7,784 nucleotides of DNA, from assembly GCA_002428605.1 (NCBI GenBank), contig DIXH01000033.1, forward strand, positions 12,169 through 19,952, written 5' to 3'. The notes under the pieces are model-generated. The model ran no database searches. It was not told where the DNA came from and saw only the letters and a program-made list of their open reading frames with translations. Each line of letters begins with the position of its first letter. The stretch's first letter is position 1. The position numbers and the translations under genes are program-made. This DNA comes from Clostridiaceae bacterium UBA6085. Its GTDB lineage: Bacteria; Bacillota; Clostridia; Clostridiales; Clostridiaceae. Below are positions 1-6,000 of the stretch, piece after piece.

Positions 1-46
1 CAATTTCGGTAATATACTAATCCTATCGCACAAACGGAGGGATAAA

Positions 47-529
47 ATGACAAACTACAGAAGACTCACATACGGGGGAGTGCTTGGTGCACTTGTATTC
101 CTCGGAACATATTTCCTGAAGGTCCCTATAGCATACGGATATATCCATCTTGGCGACGGGATGATACTGATAAGTTCCATACTCCTCGGCCCGTTCGCGG
201 CTGCTCCTGCGGCAGTAGGCTCTGCACTTGCAGACCTTGTGTCAGGCTATGCCATGTATGCACCGTTCACCTTCGTGATAAAGGCACTCATGGCAGTGGT
301 ACCGGCACTCATGGTAAGAGGGTCGAAGGCAGCTCCTGCAAAATACCTTATACCTTTCATACTTGCTGAAATCATCATGATCGCCGGCTATTTCCTTGCA
401 GACAGCATATTCTGGGGAACAGAAGGCGCAATTGCCGCAGCTCCCATGAATGCCATACAGGCAGTGTCCGGAGTTGTCATAGGCATCATCGGCGCAGGCG
501 TCATAAGAAAGAACAGCATCAGCATCTAG
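47..529 (+). CDS. ECF transporter S component (substrate-binding membrane subunit), substrate unknown
   Basis: This 160-residue, highly hydrophobic protein is very likely the substrate-capture subunit of an energy-coupling-factor vitamin importer in the cytoplasmic membrane. It has about five membrane segments (roughly residues 8-26, 38-66, 71-91, 100-118 and 136-153). The HLGDG motif at 34-38, the small-residue-rich second segment ending in ALADLVSGY, and the N135/Q138 pair resemble the PF07155-like group of S components. No ATPase or EcfT gene is adjacent, so it would share an EcfAAT module encoded elsewhere, as group II S components do. The substrate cannot be read from the sequence; family members are linked to thiamine precursors and other vitamins. 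The ATG has a good ribosome binding site (GGAGGG at 36-41, 5 bases before the start). A TATACT at 13-18 could be a -10 box, but its -35 would lie outside the window. The gene ends just before a terminator. Confidence 0.8.
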   Translation: MTNYRRLTYGGVLGALVFLGTYFLKVPIAYGYIHLGDGMILISSILLGPFAAAPAAVGSALADLVSGYAMYAPFTFVIKALMAVVPALMVRGSKAAPAKYLIPFILAEIIMIAGYFLADSIFWGTEGAIAAAPMNAIQAVSGVVIGIIGAGVIRKNSISI

Positions 530-552
530 CAATCATCATTATAATGCGATTA

Positions 553-590
553 AAAAGAAAACGCCCTCACAGGCGTTTTCTTTTGCTTTT
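553..590. terminator. Bidirectional intrinsic terminator between the ECF S gene and recJ
   Basis: A perfect 13-bp stem (553-565 with 572-584) closes a 6-base loop. The A-rich left arm and T-rich right arm give a U tract on either strand. It lies 23 bases after the stop of the plus-strand transporter gene and downstream of the convergent recJ stop, so it can end both transcripts. Confidence 0.85.
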
Positions 591-656
591 GACATATCCG
601 GCCTTCACAAGGCCTTCACCAGGCATCCATCGGTTATTTATTGACCTGCATGATCA

Positions 657-2411
657 TCAGTTTCTTCCGGAAACCCTTGCATCCTTCACATTAAGCTGTA
701 TGCTCCTGTTGCCATTGTATTCATTGATGTCAGGATAGTAGACAAGGTCCAGGAATACGGCCCTTATCGTATCATCCACTGTGTAGGAGGTCCCATTCCC
801 GGCATTTACCATCGACAGGTACCTGTCGCTGCCGTTGAACCAGATCCCATCAGTGATGGAATTCCCGCGCCTGAAGCTAAGCTTTACATGGTTCTTCTCA
901 CGGCCTATGAACCTTGAGCTCACTACCTCCACTCCCTTGTCCCCGAATACCGGTGAGGGATTGCCCTTTCCATATGGTTCAAGTGCCGATATGTCTCCTA
1001 TGTCCTTCATCGTCACTGTGTCAAACCTGAGAGGAACATCAATTGAGATCTTCGGAACCAGGTCCTCGGGCCTAAGGCTGCATTTGCTGTTAAGCCTTTG
1101 CCTGAAGGCCTCTATGTTCCCTTCCTCGATGGACAGGCCGCAGGCCATGGGATGGCCTCCATACTTCATAAGTATGTCGTCACATTCCCTGATCGCCTCG
1201 ATCATGTTGAATTCTTCGATGCTCCTGCCGGAGCCCTTTGGATTTTCCTTGCCACCCGTCAGCACTATCACAGGCCTGCTGAACATCTCCTTGACCCTGC
1301 CTGCAACGATCCCTGCGATGCTCTCGTGTACAGACCTGTCATATACAACAATGACCCTTGTGCCCTCCTGCCCTTCTTCCCCGATCTTCTTAAGAACAGA
1401 TTCCAGGGCTTCGGTTGTAAGCTCCTGCCTTCTTGTGTTGAGCTCCACAAGGTTCACGGCAAGCTCGAACGCCCTTGACACATTTTCCGTCGTCAGCAGT
1501 TCAAGCGCAAGCCTTGCGGATTCAAGCCTTCCTGTAGCATTTATGCAGGGTCCTATTATGAAGCCGATATGGTACGCCCCTATTGTCTTTCCTTCAAGGT
1601 CGCTTGCCCTGATCAGCGCCTGAAGGCCCTTGTTCCTGGTCCTGTTCAATATATTAAGGCCTTCCCTGGCGATTATCCTATTCTCATCAGACAGGTCCAC
1701 CACATCACATATGGTACCTATGGCCGCTAGCTCCAGAAGCTCATCGCCGATATCGAATGCAGCTCCCATCAGTGAAAACAATGCACTTGAGAACTTGTAC
1801 GCTATCCCTGCTCCTGAAAAACCGGAGAAAGGATATTCCTCATCCCTTCTGTGCGGATTGATGATGGCATCAGCAGGGGGAAGCAGCATCCCATCTTGTT
1901 CTCCGGCAGGAATATCATGATGGTCGGTTACGACGACCTGCATGCCTATCCTCTTGGCAAGTGCTATCTCCTCATATGCTGAAATGCCGTTGTCGCAGGT
2001 TAGTATTACATCAGCACCCTCTTCCCTCAGTATCCTCACCCTTTCAAGGTTCATGCCATAGCCTTCCTCCTCCCTGTGGGGGATCCAGCAGGACACCTGT
2101 GCTCCGAGCCTTTCAAGTGCCTTCTTGAGTATGGCTGTGGAGGTCACTCCATCAGCGTCGTAGTCGCCGTATATCACTATCTTCTTCTTTTCAAGTATCG
2201 CATCCCTTATTATTCCAGCACCCTTTTTCATGTCCTTCATGATGAAGGGGTCCCTTAGCTGTCCCATTCCGCCATTTAAGAACATTTCAGCCTTCTCTGA
2301 CGTATCTATCCCCCTGTTAAGAAGGAGCCTCGCGATAAGCGGGGAAACCTTTGCATTTTGAGCTATCTCAGACAGGCTGCCGGAAGCACCCTTGATAAAC
2401 CATCTAGCCAT
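657..2411 (-). CDS. recJ: Single-stranded-DNA-specific exonuclease RecJ
   Basis: This 584-residue protein is RecJ, the 5'-to-3' single-strand DNA exonuclease of recombination, mismatch and base-excision repair, acting in the cytoplasm with two metal ions. The DHH-domain motifs appear in order: GDYDADG (82-88), CDNGIS (139-144), DHHD (163-166) and NPHR (185-188), followed by SGAG (199-202) and GPCINATGR (287-295). The DHHA1 domain has GSGRS (393-397) and GGH (418-420). The last ~130 residues fit the OB-fold that binds DNA. Length is close to E. coli RecJ (577) and well short of B. subtilis RecJ (786), so the extra C-terminal region seen in Bacilli is absent. The ATG follows a GGAG site. The gene is monocistronic here, divergent from the acetyltransferase gene, with its own extended -10 promoter. 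I see no frameshift or missing catalytic residue. Confidence 0.97.
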   Translation of the reverse strand: MARWFIKGASGSLSEIAQNAKVSPLIARLLLNRGIDTSEKAEMFLNGGMGQLRDPFIMKDMKKGAGIIRDAILEKKKIVIYGDYDADGVTSTAILKKALERLGAQVSCWIPHREEEGYGMNLERVRILREEGADVILTCDNGISAYEEIALAKRIGMQVVVTDHHDIPAGEQDGMLLPPADAIINPHRRDEEYPFSGFSGAGIAYKFSSALFSLMGAAFDIGDELLELAAIGTICDVVDLSDENRIIAREGLNILNRTRNKGLQALIRASDLEGKTIGAYHIGFIIGPCINATGRLESARLALELLTTENVSRAFELAVNLVELNTRRQELTTEALESVLKKIGEEGQEGTRVIVVYDRSVHESIAGIVAGRVKEMFSRPVIVLTGGKENPKGSGRSIEEFNMIEAIRECDDILMKYGGHPMACGLSIEEGNIEAFRQRLNSKCSLRPEDLVPKISIDVPLRFDTVTMKDIGDISALEPYGKGNPSPVFGDKGVEVVSSRFIGREKNHVKLSFRRGNSITDGIWFNGSDRYLSMVNAGNGTSYTVDDTIRAVFLDLVYYPDINEYNGNRSIQLNVKDARVSGRN

Positions 2412-2442
2412 TTAAACATCTCCAATCTCAATCTCAACAATC

Positions 2443-2451
2443 ATTATAGCA
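2443..2451 (-). promoter_or_regulatory. Candidate recJ promoter (extended -10)
   Basis: On the minus strand TGCTATAAT gives a consensus -10 hexamer with the TGn extension, about 30 bases before the recJ ATG. No good -35 hexamer is found at 16-18 bases spacing; an extended -10 can work without one. The predicted start near 2436 would leave a leader of about 25 bases. Confidence 0.55.
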
Positions 2452-2528
2452 GACACCGGCACAAAATATACACAGATGTCTTGCTGAGTATCAGTACTGA
2501 AGATTTGTGAACTGAACTCTGCCAGGTC

Positions 2529-2558
2529 TGGACAGATGCTGGAGTAAGTACCTATAAT
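2529..2558 (+). promoter_or_regulatory. Candidate promoter of the GNAT acetyltransferase gene
   Basis: TGGACA (2529-2534, five of six matches to the -35 consensus) and TATAAT (2553-2558, full match) are separated by 18 bases, a sigma-A type promoter. The expected start, about 2564-2566, falls inside the ribosome binding site, implying a leader of only about 11-13 bases before the TTG start. Confidence 0.6.
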
Positions 2559-2576
2559 CAGGGGGAGGTGATTTTT

Positions 2577-3080
2577 TTGAAGCTAAGGAAATCAGAAATA
2601 AAGGACTTAACGGAAATCCTAGGGATAATAGGAGATGCCAAAGGGTTCCTTAAAAGTCAGGGCCTTGACCAGTGGCAGTCAGCCTATCCGTCAGAGGAAG
2701 ACATAATGAAGGACATAGAGTGCGGATATTCCTATGTGCTTGAAGATGAAGGCAGGATCATGTGCACCGGTGCCATCCTTGAAACCTCTGAAAAGTTCTA
2801 TGAAGTCATCTATGACGGCTCATGGATAACCGACGGGAGATACATGACCATCCACAGGCTGGCCACAAGAAGCGATTCAAGGGGCAAGGGCCTATCTTCC
2901 AGGTTCATAGAGGAGACTGCTGTCCTATGCAGGGAAAAGGGGCTCCCCTCCATCAGGATAGACACACACAAGGGAAACCTTCCTATGCAGAGGATGCTTG
3001 AAAAGAACGGATTCAGAAGGTGCGGCATGATCATATTCGGGGACGAAGGGGAAAGGGTCGCATTCGAAAAGGTCATTTGA
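2577..3080 (+). CDS. GNAT family N-acetyltransferase
   Basis: This protein of 167 residues has the GCN5-related acetyltransferase fold, which moves an acetyl group from acetyl-CoA to an amine. The central HRLAT strand (93-97) leads into the acetyl-CoA pyrophosphate loop SRGKGL (101-106). It is followed by the IRIDTH strand (126-131), N134 and the helix to LEKNGF (141-146), a typical GNAT C-terminal half. The N-terminal GLDQWQ...YP region (29-38) recurs in a group of uncharacterised Bacillota acetyltransferases. The substrate is not evident. I place the start at TTG 2577. The GGAGGTGA site (2564-2571) lies 8 bases before it, whereas the upstream in-frame GTG at 2568 overlaps that site and cannot be served by it. 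The gene is monocistronic, with its own promoter, and ends in a strong hairpin whose left arm begins at the stop codon. Confidence 0.88.
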   Translation: MKLRKSEIKDLTEILGIIGDAKGFLKSQGLDQWQSAYPSEEDIMKDIECGYSYVLEDEGRIMCTGAILETSEKFYEVIYDGSWITDGRYMTIHRLATRSDSRGKGLSSRFIEETAVLCREKGLPSIRIDTHKGNLPMQRMLEKNGFRRCGMIIFGDEGERVAFEKVI

Positions 3081-3134
3081 AAATGAGGGACAGGTCAGCG
3101 CTTGGAAGAATGCTGACCTGTCCCTCATTTTTTT
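3080..3134 (+). terminator. Very long perfect hairpin terminator after the GNAT gene
   Basis: A 20-bp perfect stem (3080-3099 with 3112-3131) closes a 12-base loop and runs into seven T residues (3128-3134). The left arm starts at the last base of the acetyltransferase stop codon. It would terminate the plus-strand gene and may also limit minus-strand transcription from the DJ-1 family gene. The stem is roughly twice the usual length for an intrinsic terminator. Confidence 0.85.
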
Positions 3135-3186
3135 GGTTATTCCTTTTATCAGAATCTTGACCTGATTATTTGCACTGGCATTATTG

Positions 3187-3765
3187 CTATGCCTTTCCCT
3201 TCTTCTCGAGGAGGAAATTGTACAGCATGTCCTCCCTGAGGTCATGTGCCTCAGAAGCAAACCCAAGCTTCTCAAGCAGCGTATAGCCAAGCTCCATTGC
3301 AGTTGCAGGACCCCGTGAGGTTATTACGTTGCCGGAGGATACAGTCACTTCTTCAAGATACCTGTTGCAGTCTATGACATCCTTGAAGCCCGGGAAGCTC
3401 GTTGCTTCCTTGTCCTTCAGGAGGCCTGCCTCGCTGAGGACTATGGGTGCAGCGCAAATTGCAGACAACAGTACGTTCTCACCGCTGTATTTCTTAAGAA
3501 GCTCAATAACCCTCTCGTCATCCCTCAGGTTTGCAGCTCCAGGCATTCCTCCTGGCAGATAAACCAGGTCGTAAATGTCCTTGTTGATGTCGATATACTC
3601 GAGCCTTACATCGCTCTTTATGGTTATTCCATGGGATCCCTCGACGAATTCCTTGTCGATTGAGCATATATGCACCTTGACATGGGCTCTTCTCAAAATA
3701 TCGATGACTGTTACGGCTTCGATCTCCTCAAAGCCCTTTGCAAGCAGAACCAGTACCTTTTTCAT
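3187..3765 (-). CDS. DJ-1/PfpI family protein (YajL/ThiJ-like)
   Basis: This 192-residue protein has the flavodoxin-like DJ-1 fold and matches the normal length of the family. The signature elements are visible: GFEEIEA (11-17), with E16 matching the glutamate that contacts the reactive cysteine; YLPGGMPG (69-76); SAICAAP (101-107), with nucleophile-elbow Cys104; and the late SRGPAT motif. DJ-1/YajL proteins are linked to oxidative and carbonyl stress as redox-sensitive chaperones or glyoxalase/deglycase-like enzymes; the deglycase activity is disputed. The position of human DJ-1 His126 appears to be Phe124 here. The ATG has a strong AGGAGGGG site at 3771-3778. The gene starts 77 bases after the ccsA stop with no terminator between, so it may be read from the nrfA-resB-ccsA transcript as well as from its own promoter. 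The cellular substrate cannot be told from sequence. Confidence 0.9.
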   Translation of the reverse strand: MKKVLVLLAKGFEEIEAVTVIDILRRAHVKVHICSIDKEFVEGSHGITIKSDVRLEYIDINKDIYDLVYLPGGMPGAANLRDDERVIELLKKYSGENVLLSAICAAPIVLSEAGLLKDKEATSFPGFKDVIDCNRYLEEVTVSSGNVITSRGPATAMELGYTLLEKLGFASEAHDLREDMLYNFLLEKKGKA

Positions 3766-3801
3766 TTTGACCCCTCCTGTCTGAGGACTTACCCTCAGCC
3801 C

Positions 3802-3810
3802 ATTATACCA
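3802..3810 (-). promoter_or_regulatory. Candidate promoter of the DJ-1 family gene (extended -10)
   Basis: On the minus strand TGGTATAAT supplies a consensus -10 with the TGn extension, about 37 bases before the ATG. No convincing -35 hexamer is present. It lies between the ccsA stop and the DJ-1 family start, allowing expression independent of the cytochrome operon. Confidence 0.5.
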
Positions 3811-3842
3811 TATCCCTGTTTCCCTTCATATTTGCTCTCCTG

Positions 3843-4673
3843 TCACCTGTAGCTGTGTATGCTCTCTATCAGTGTATTGACCCCCACATAGGTGAACAGG
3901 ACGCATATGAATCCGATGAGGCAGAACCAGGCAGCCTTCCTCCCCCTCCAGCCCCTTGATATCCTCATGTGGAGATAGGCTGAATATATCATCCAGGTTA
4001 TGAGGGACCAGGTCTCCTTGGGATCCCATGCCCAGTATCTCCCCCATGCCCTTTCAGCCCAGATGGCACCTGTGATTATGACGAGGGTAAGGAAGAAATA
4101 CCCTGTTGTGACAGCCCTGTAGCTTATCATGTCCAGTCTCTCAGCCGGAGGAAGGTGTTTCTTAAGGAAATCATCCTCCCCGAACCTGTCCCTTGCAAGG
4201 TACATGGCAGACACACCGAAGGAAACTCCGAATGAACCATAACCCACTACAGCCGTTGCAACATGGAAGGTAAGCCAGTTGCTCTGGAGAGCAGGCATGA
4301 GCGGCCTTACATCCTTGTTCTGCATTGCAGCGTATCCAATTATGATTATTGCCACCGGAGTCACGAAAGCGCCCATGGCTCTAAGGGAGTACTTCTTTTC
4401 AAACAGGATGAAGACAAGGATGATACCCCAGACAAATGAGGTGGCGAACTCATACTGGTTCGTAAGCGGCACCCTTCCCGCTCCGATTCCCCTTGCTACC
4501 AGTGCCAGGGTATGGGATACAAAGCCCGCCTTTGCAGATAGGCTTCCCCATTTTCCCATGGTCTCGTTCCTACCGATGAGAAACGAAAGGTAAGATACCA
4601 TGGATACTGCATAGGCCAGGAAAGCAGCGTAGAAAAGTATGCTTTCAGCCGCGAGGAAACTGTTCTCGTCCAT
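3843..4673 (-). CDS. ccsA: Cytochrome c biogenesis protein CcsA (ResC), heme handling subunit
   Basis: This 276-residue multi-span membrane protein is the CcsA/ResC half of the System II cytochrome c synthetase, which carries heme across the membrane and presents it for thioether attachment to CxxCH motifs. The tryptophan-rich WWD heme-binding segment is clear at 210-222 (WGRYWAWDPKETW). Likely heme-ligand histidines are H54, H137, H235 and H273, near the expected family positions. About eight hydrophobic segments are seen and the length is typical of unfused CcsA. Its ATG overlaps the resB stop in a TAATG junction, with GGAGGTG just upstream, so translation should be coupled to resB. The order nrfA-resB-ccsA suggests its main client is the NrfA encoded upstream. 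No ccdA or resA thioredoxin gene lies in this window. Confidence 0.95.
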   Translation of the reverse strand: MDENSFLAAESILFYAAFLAYAVSMVSYLSFLIGRNETMGKWGSLSAKAGFVSHTLALVARGIGAGRVPLTNQYEFATSFVWGIILVFILFEKKYSLRAMGAFVTPVAIIIIGYAAMQNKDVRPLMPALQSNWLTFHVATAVVGYGSFGVSFGVSAMYLARDRFGEDDFLKKHLPPAERLDMISYRAVTTGYFFLTLVIITGAIWAERAWGRYWAWDPKETWSLITWMIYSAYLHMRISRGWRGRKAAWFCLIGFICVLFTYVGVNTLIESIHSYR

Positions 4674-5944
4674 TATGCACCTCCGGATATAGTTTTAGCT
4701 GCCTGCCTGATGTCCTCTATGAATATGGCCTGGTTTCTCCTGGACCAGCCCCAGACCCTTGTTACACCCTTCGAAGCATACGTGACTATCTCCTTTGGCT
4801 GAAGGAAGAATGCCAGCATGGCTCCCATGACCATCAGTGCCCCTCCCAGCGATACCCAGAGGAGCGCAGGGTCCCTCACTATCTGGAGATACGTGAACAT
4901 GGTGGGGTCATTCGCCCTGAAGGTATATTCAAGGTACCTTATCTCCTCTCCCGGCGCCGCCGCATCCATCATCACCATCTGGCCCTTGTAATACACAGCA
5001 TACACGTATTTGGGATTTTCAGGCAGGGGCGACAATGTGGCCGGGTTGCCGTTGACTACAGTGAAGTCCGGATAGAAGGACATGTAGTAGAGCGCGATGT
5101 CTCCCTCCTCATATACCTCCGACTGGTAGAGCGTCTTCATAGAAATGACCTTGCCAGCCTTTTCAAGCTGAACATTAAGTGCCCAGCCTGTTCCGCTCTG
5201 GTATATGCTCATCCCACCGACCCTCATGGGGTCGTTTACTATTATCCTTCCGGTCTTTGACGATGACCCTCCCGGTCCGTCAACCCTGACATCGGAAATG
5301 TACTGGTTGACAGTATAGTCCTGCCTCAGCTCTATGTCGAAGTCAAGGATGCTTAAGGTATAGCCGGTATCAAGTATCCTGTGGCTCGTTCCCGGGATCC
5401 CGTACACGAAGGTCTCGAAGCCTGTTGTCCGGCCAACATAATATGCGATTATCACGACAAGTATGCCAAGGTGCAGGAGCCATGACCCCAGCGGTCCTAT
5501 CCTGTTCCTTTCAGACCAGGCCCAAATGCCACCCTCATCATTTCTTCTGTTTATCTTCCTGAAGCCAAGCTCCCTGAAGAGCTTGGCTGTGCCTTCAGGA
5601 TCCAGTTGAGTCCTGACTTCAGTTCCTCTTTTAAGGCCAGGTTCCTGTACCTTCCGCACCTCCTTCAGCACTGAAGGGATCCTCATTATGCTGCAGAAGA
5701 AAAGGTTCAGAAGCAGAAGAATGACCAGAGCCACGAACCAACGGGATGAGAAAACCCGATCGAGCTGAAAGAGCCCTATCACAGTATTGCCGCCTTCACC
5801 ATAGGCAGAAATATAGTAGGCCTCCTCCCTTCCCTGGGGGATCACAGTTCCGGCTATTGAGGATACTGCCATTACAAGCAGGAGTGCCACTCCGAACTTC
5901 ATTGAGCTTAATAGCTTCCACGGCTTCTTAAGAATATCCGACAT
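4673..5944 (-). CDS. resB: Cytochrome c biogenesis protein ResB (Ccs1)
   Basis: This 423-residue protein is ResB/Ccs1, the partner of CcsA in the System II cytochrome c synthetase; it is thought to hold the apocytochrome. Family topology is visible: membrane segments near 16-35, 68-88 and 151-170, a long extracytoplasmic domain (about 171-365), and a last segment near 366-388 followed by a basic cytoplasmic tail. The GTVIPQG motif (32-38) after the first segment and LLHLG around H158 in the third are characteristic. The extracytoplasmic part contains NDPMRVGG and YQSG, which recur in ResB proteins. The ATG has GGAGG 6 bases upstream. The 56-base gap to nrfA contains an intrinsic terminator, so expression appears to depend on read-through. 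The 3' end overlaps ccsA by one base. Confidence 0.94.
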   Translation of the reverse strand: MSDILKKPWKLLSSMKFGVALLLVMAVSSIAGTVIPQGREEAYYISAYGEGGNTVIGLFQLDRVFSSRWFVALVILLLLNLFFCSIMRIPSVLKEVRKVQEPGLKRGTEVRTQLDPEGTAKLFRELGFRKINRRNDEGGIWAWSERNRIGPLGSWLLHLGILVVIIAYYVGRTTGFETFVYGIPGTSHRILDTGYTLSILDFDIELRQDYTVNQYISDVRVDGPGGSSSKTGRIIVNDPMRVGGMSIYQSGTGWALNVQLEKAGKVISMKTLYQSEVYEEGDIALYYMSFYPDFTVVNGNPATLSPLPENPKYVYAVYYKGQMVMMDAAAPGEEIRYLEYTFRANDPTMFTYLQIVRDPALLWVSLGGALMVMGAMLAFFLQPKEIVTYASKGVTRVWGWSRRNQAIFIEDIRQAAKTISGGA

Positions 5945-5959
5945 ACGACGCCTCCAAAC

Positions 5960-5987
5960 AAAAAATCGGGGCCCTCAGCAGGCCCCG
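5960..5987 (-). terminator. Intercistronic terminator/attenuator between nrfA and resB
   Basis: Read on the minus strand, a perfect GC-rich 7-bp stem (5981-5987 with 5967-5973, loop of 7) is followed by six T residues (5960-5965 on the plus strand as A). This is a classical intrinsic terminator 14 bases after the nrfA stop. Its T tract ends about 5 bases before the resB ribosome binding site. A competing 4-bp CCCC/GGGG pairing with a 3-base loop (5983-5986 with 5990-5993) overlaps the terminator's upstream arm and could oppose it. Confidence 0.75.
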
Positions 5988-6000
5988 CCGGGGATTGTGG

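Noticed and set aside
1..46. Riboswitch before the ECF S component
   Set aside because: Vitamin transporters often have one, but only 46 bases are visible and none of the known riboswitch cores can be recognised in them.
600..619. Tandem GGCCTTCAC repeat and small hairpin beyond the recJ stop
   Set aside because: Two 9-base copies with an 11-base period and no T tract; too short to call a repeat element or a second terminator.
835..1623. 262-codon open frame on the plus strand
   Set aside because: It lies wholly antisense to recJ, whose motifs are intact. Its translation is Ser/Leu-rich with no recognisable domain, and I see no ribosome binding site. The same holds for other frames opposite recJ, ccsA, resB and nrfA.
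2491..2500. 10-bp palindrome TCAGTACTGA in the recJ/GNAT intergenic region
   Set aside because: It could be an operator, but one short palindrome about 70 bases from the predicted start is expected by chance often enough that I do not call it.
2568..2576. GTG start for the acetyltransferase
   Set aside because: It overlaps the only ribosome binding site, which is correctly spaced for TTG at 2577.
3781..3798. 6-bp hairpin CTGAGG/CCTCAG before the DJ-1 family gene
   Set aside because: The predicted transcript start falls inside its first arm, it does not cover the ribosome binding site, and it has no T tract; no role can be supported.
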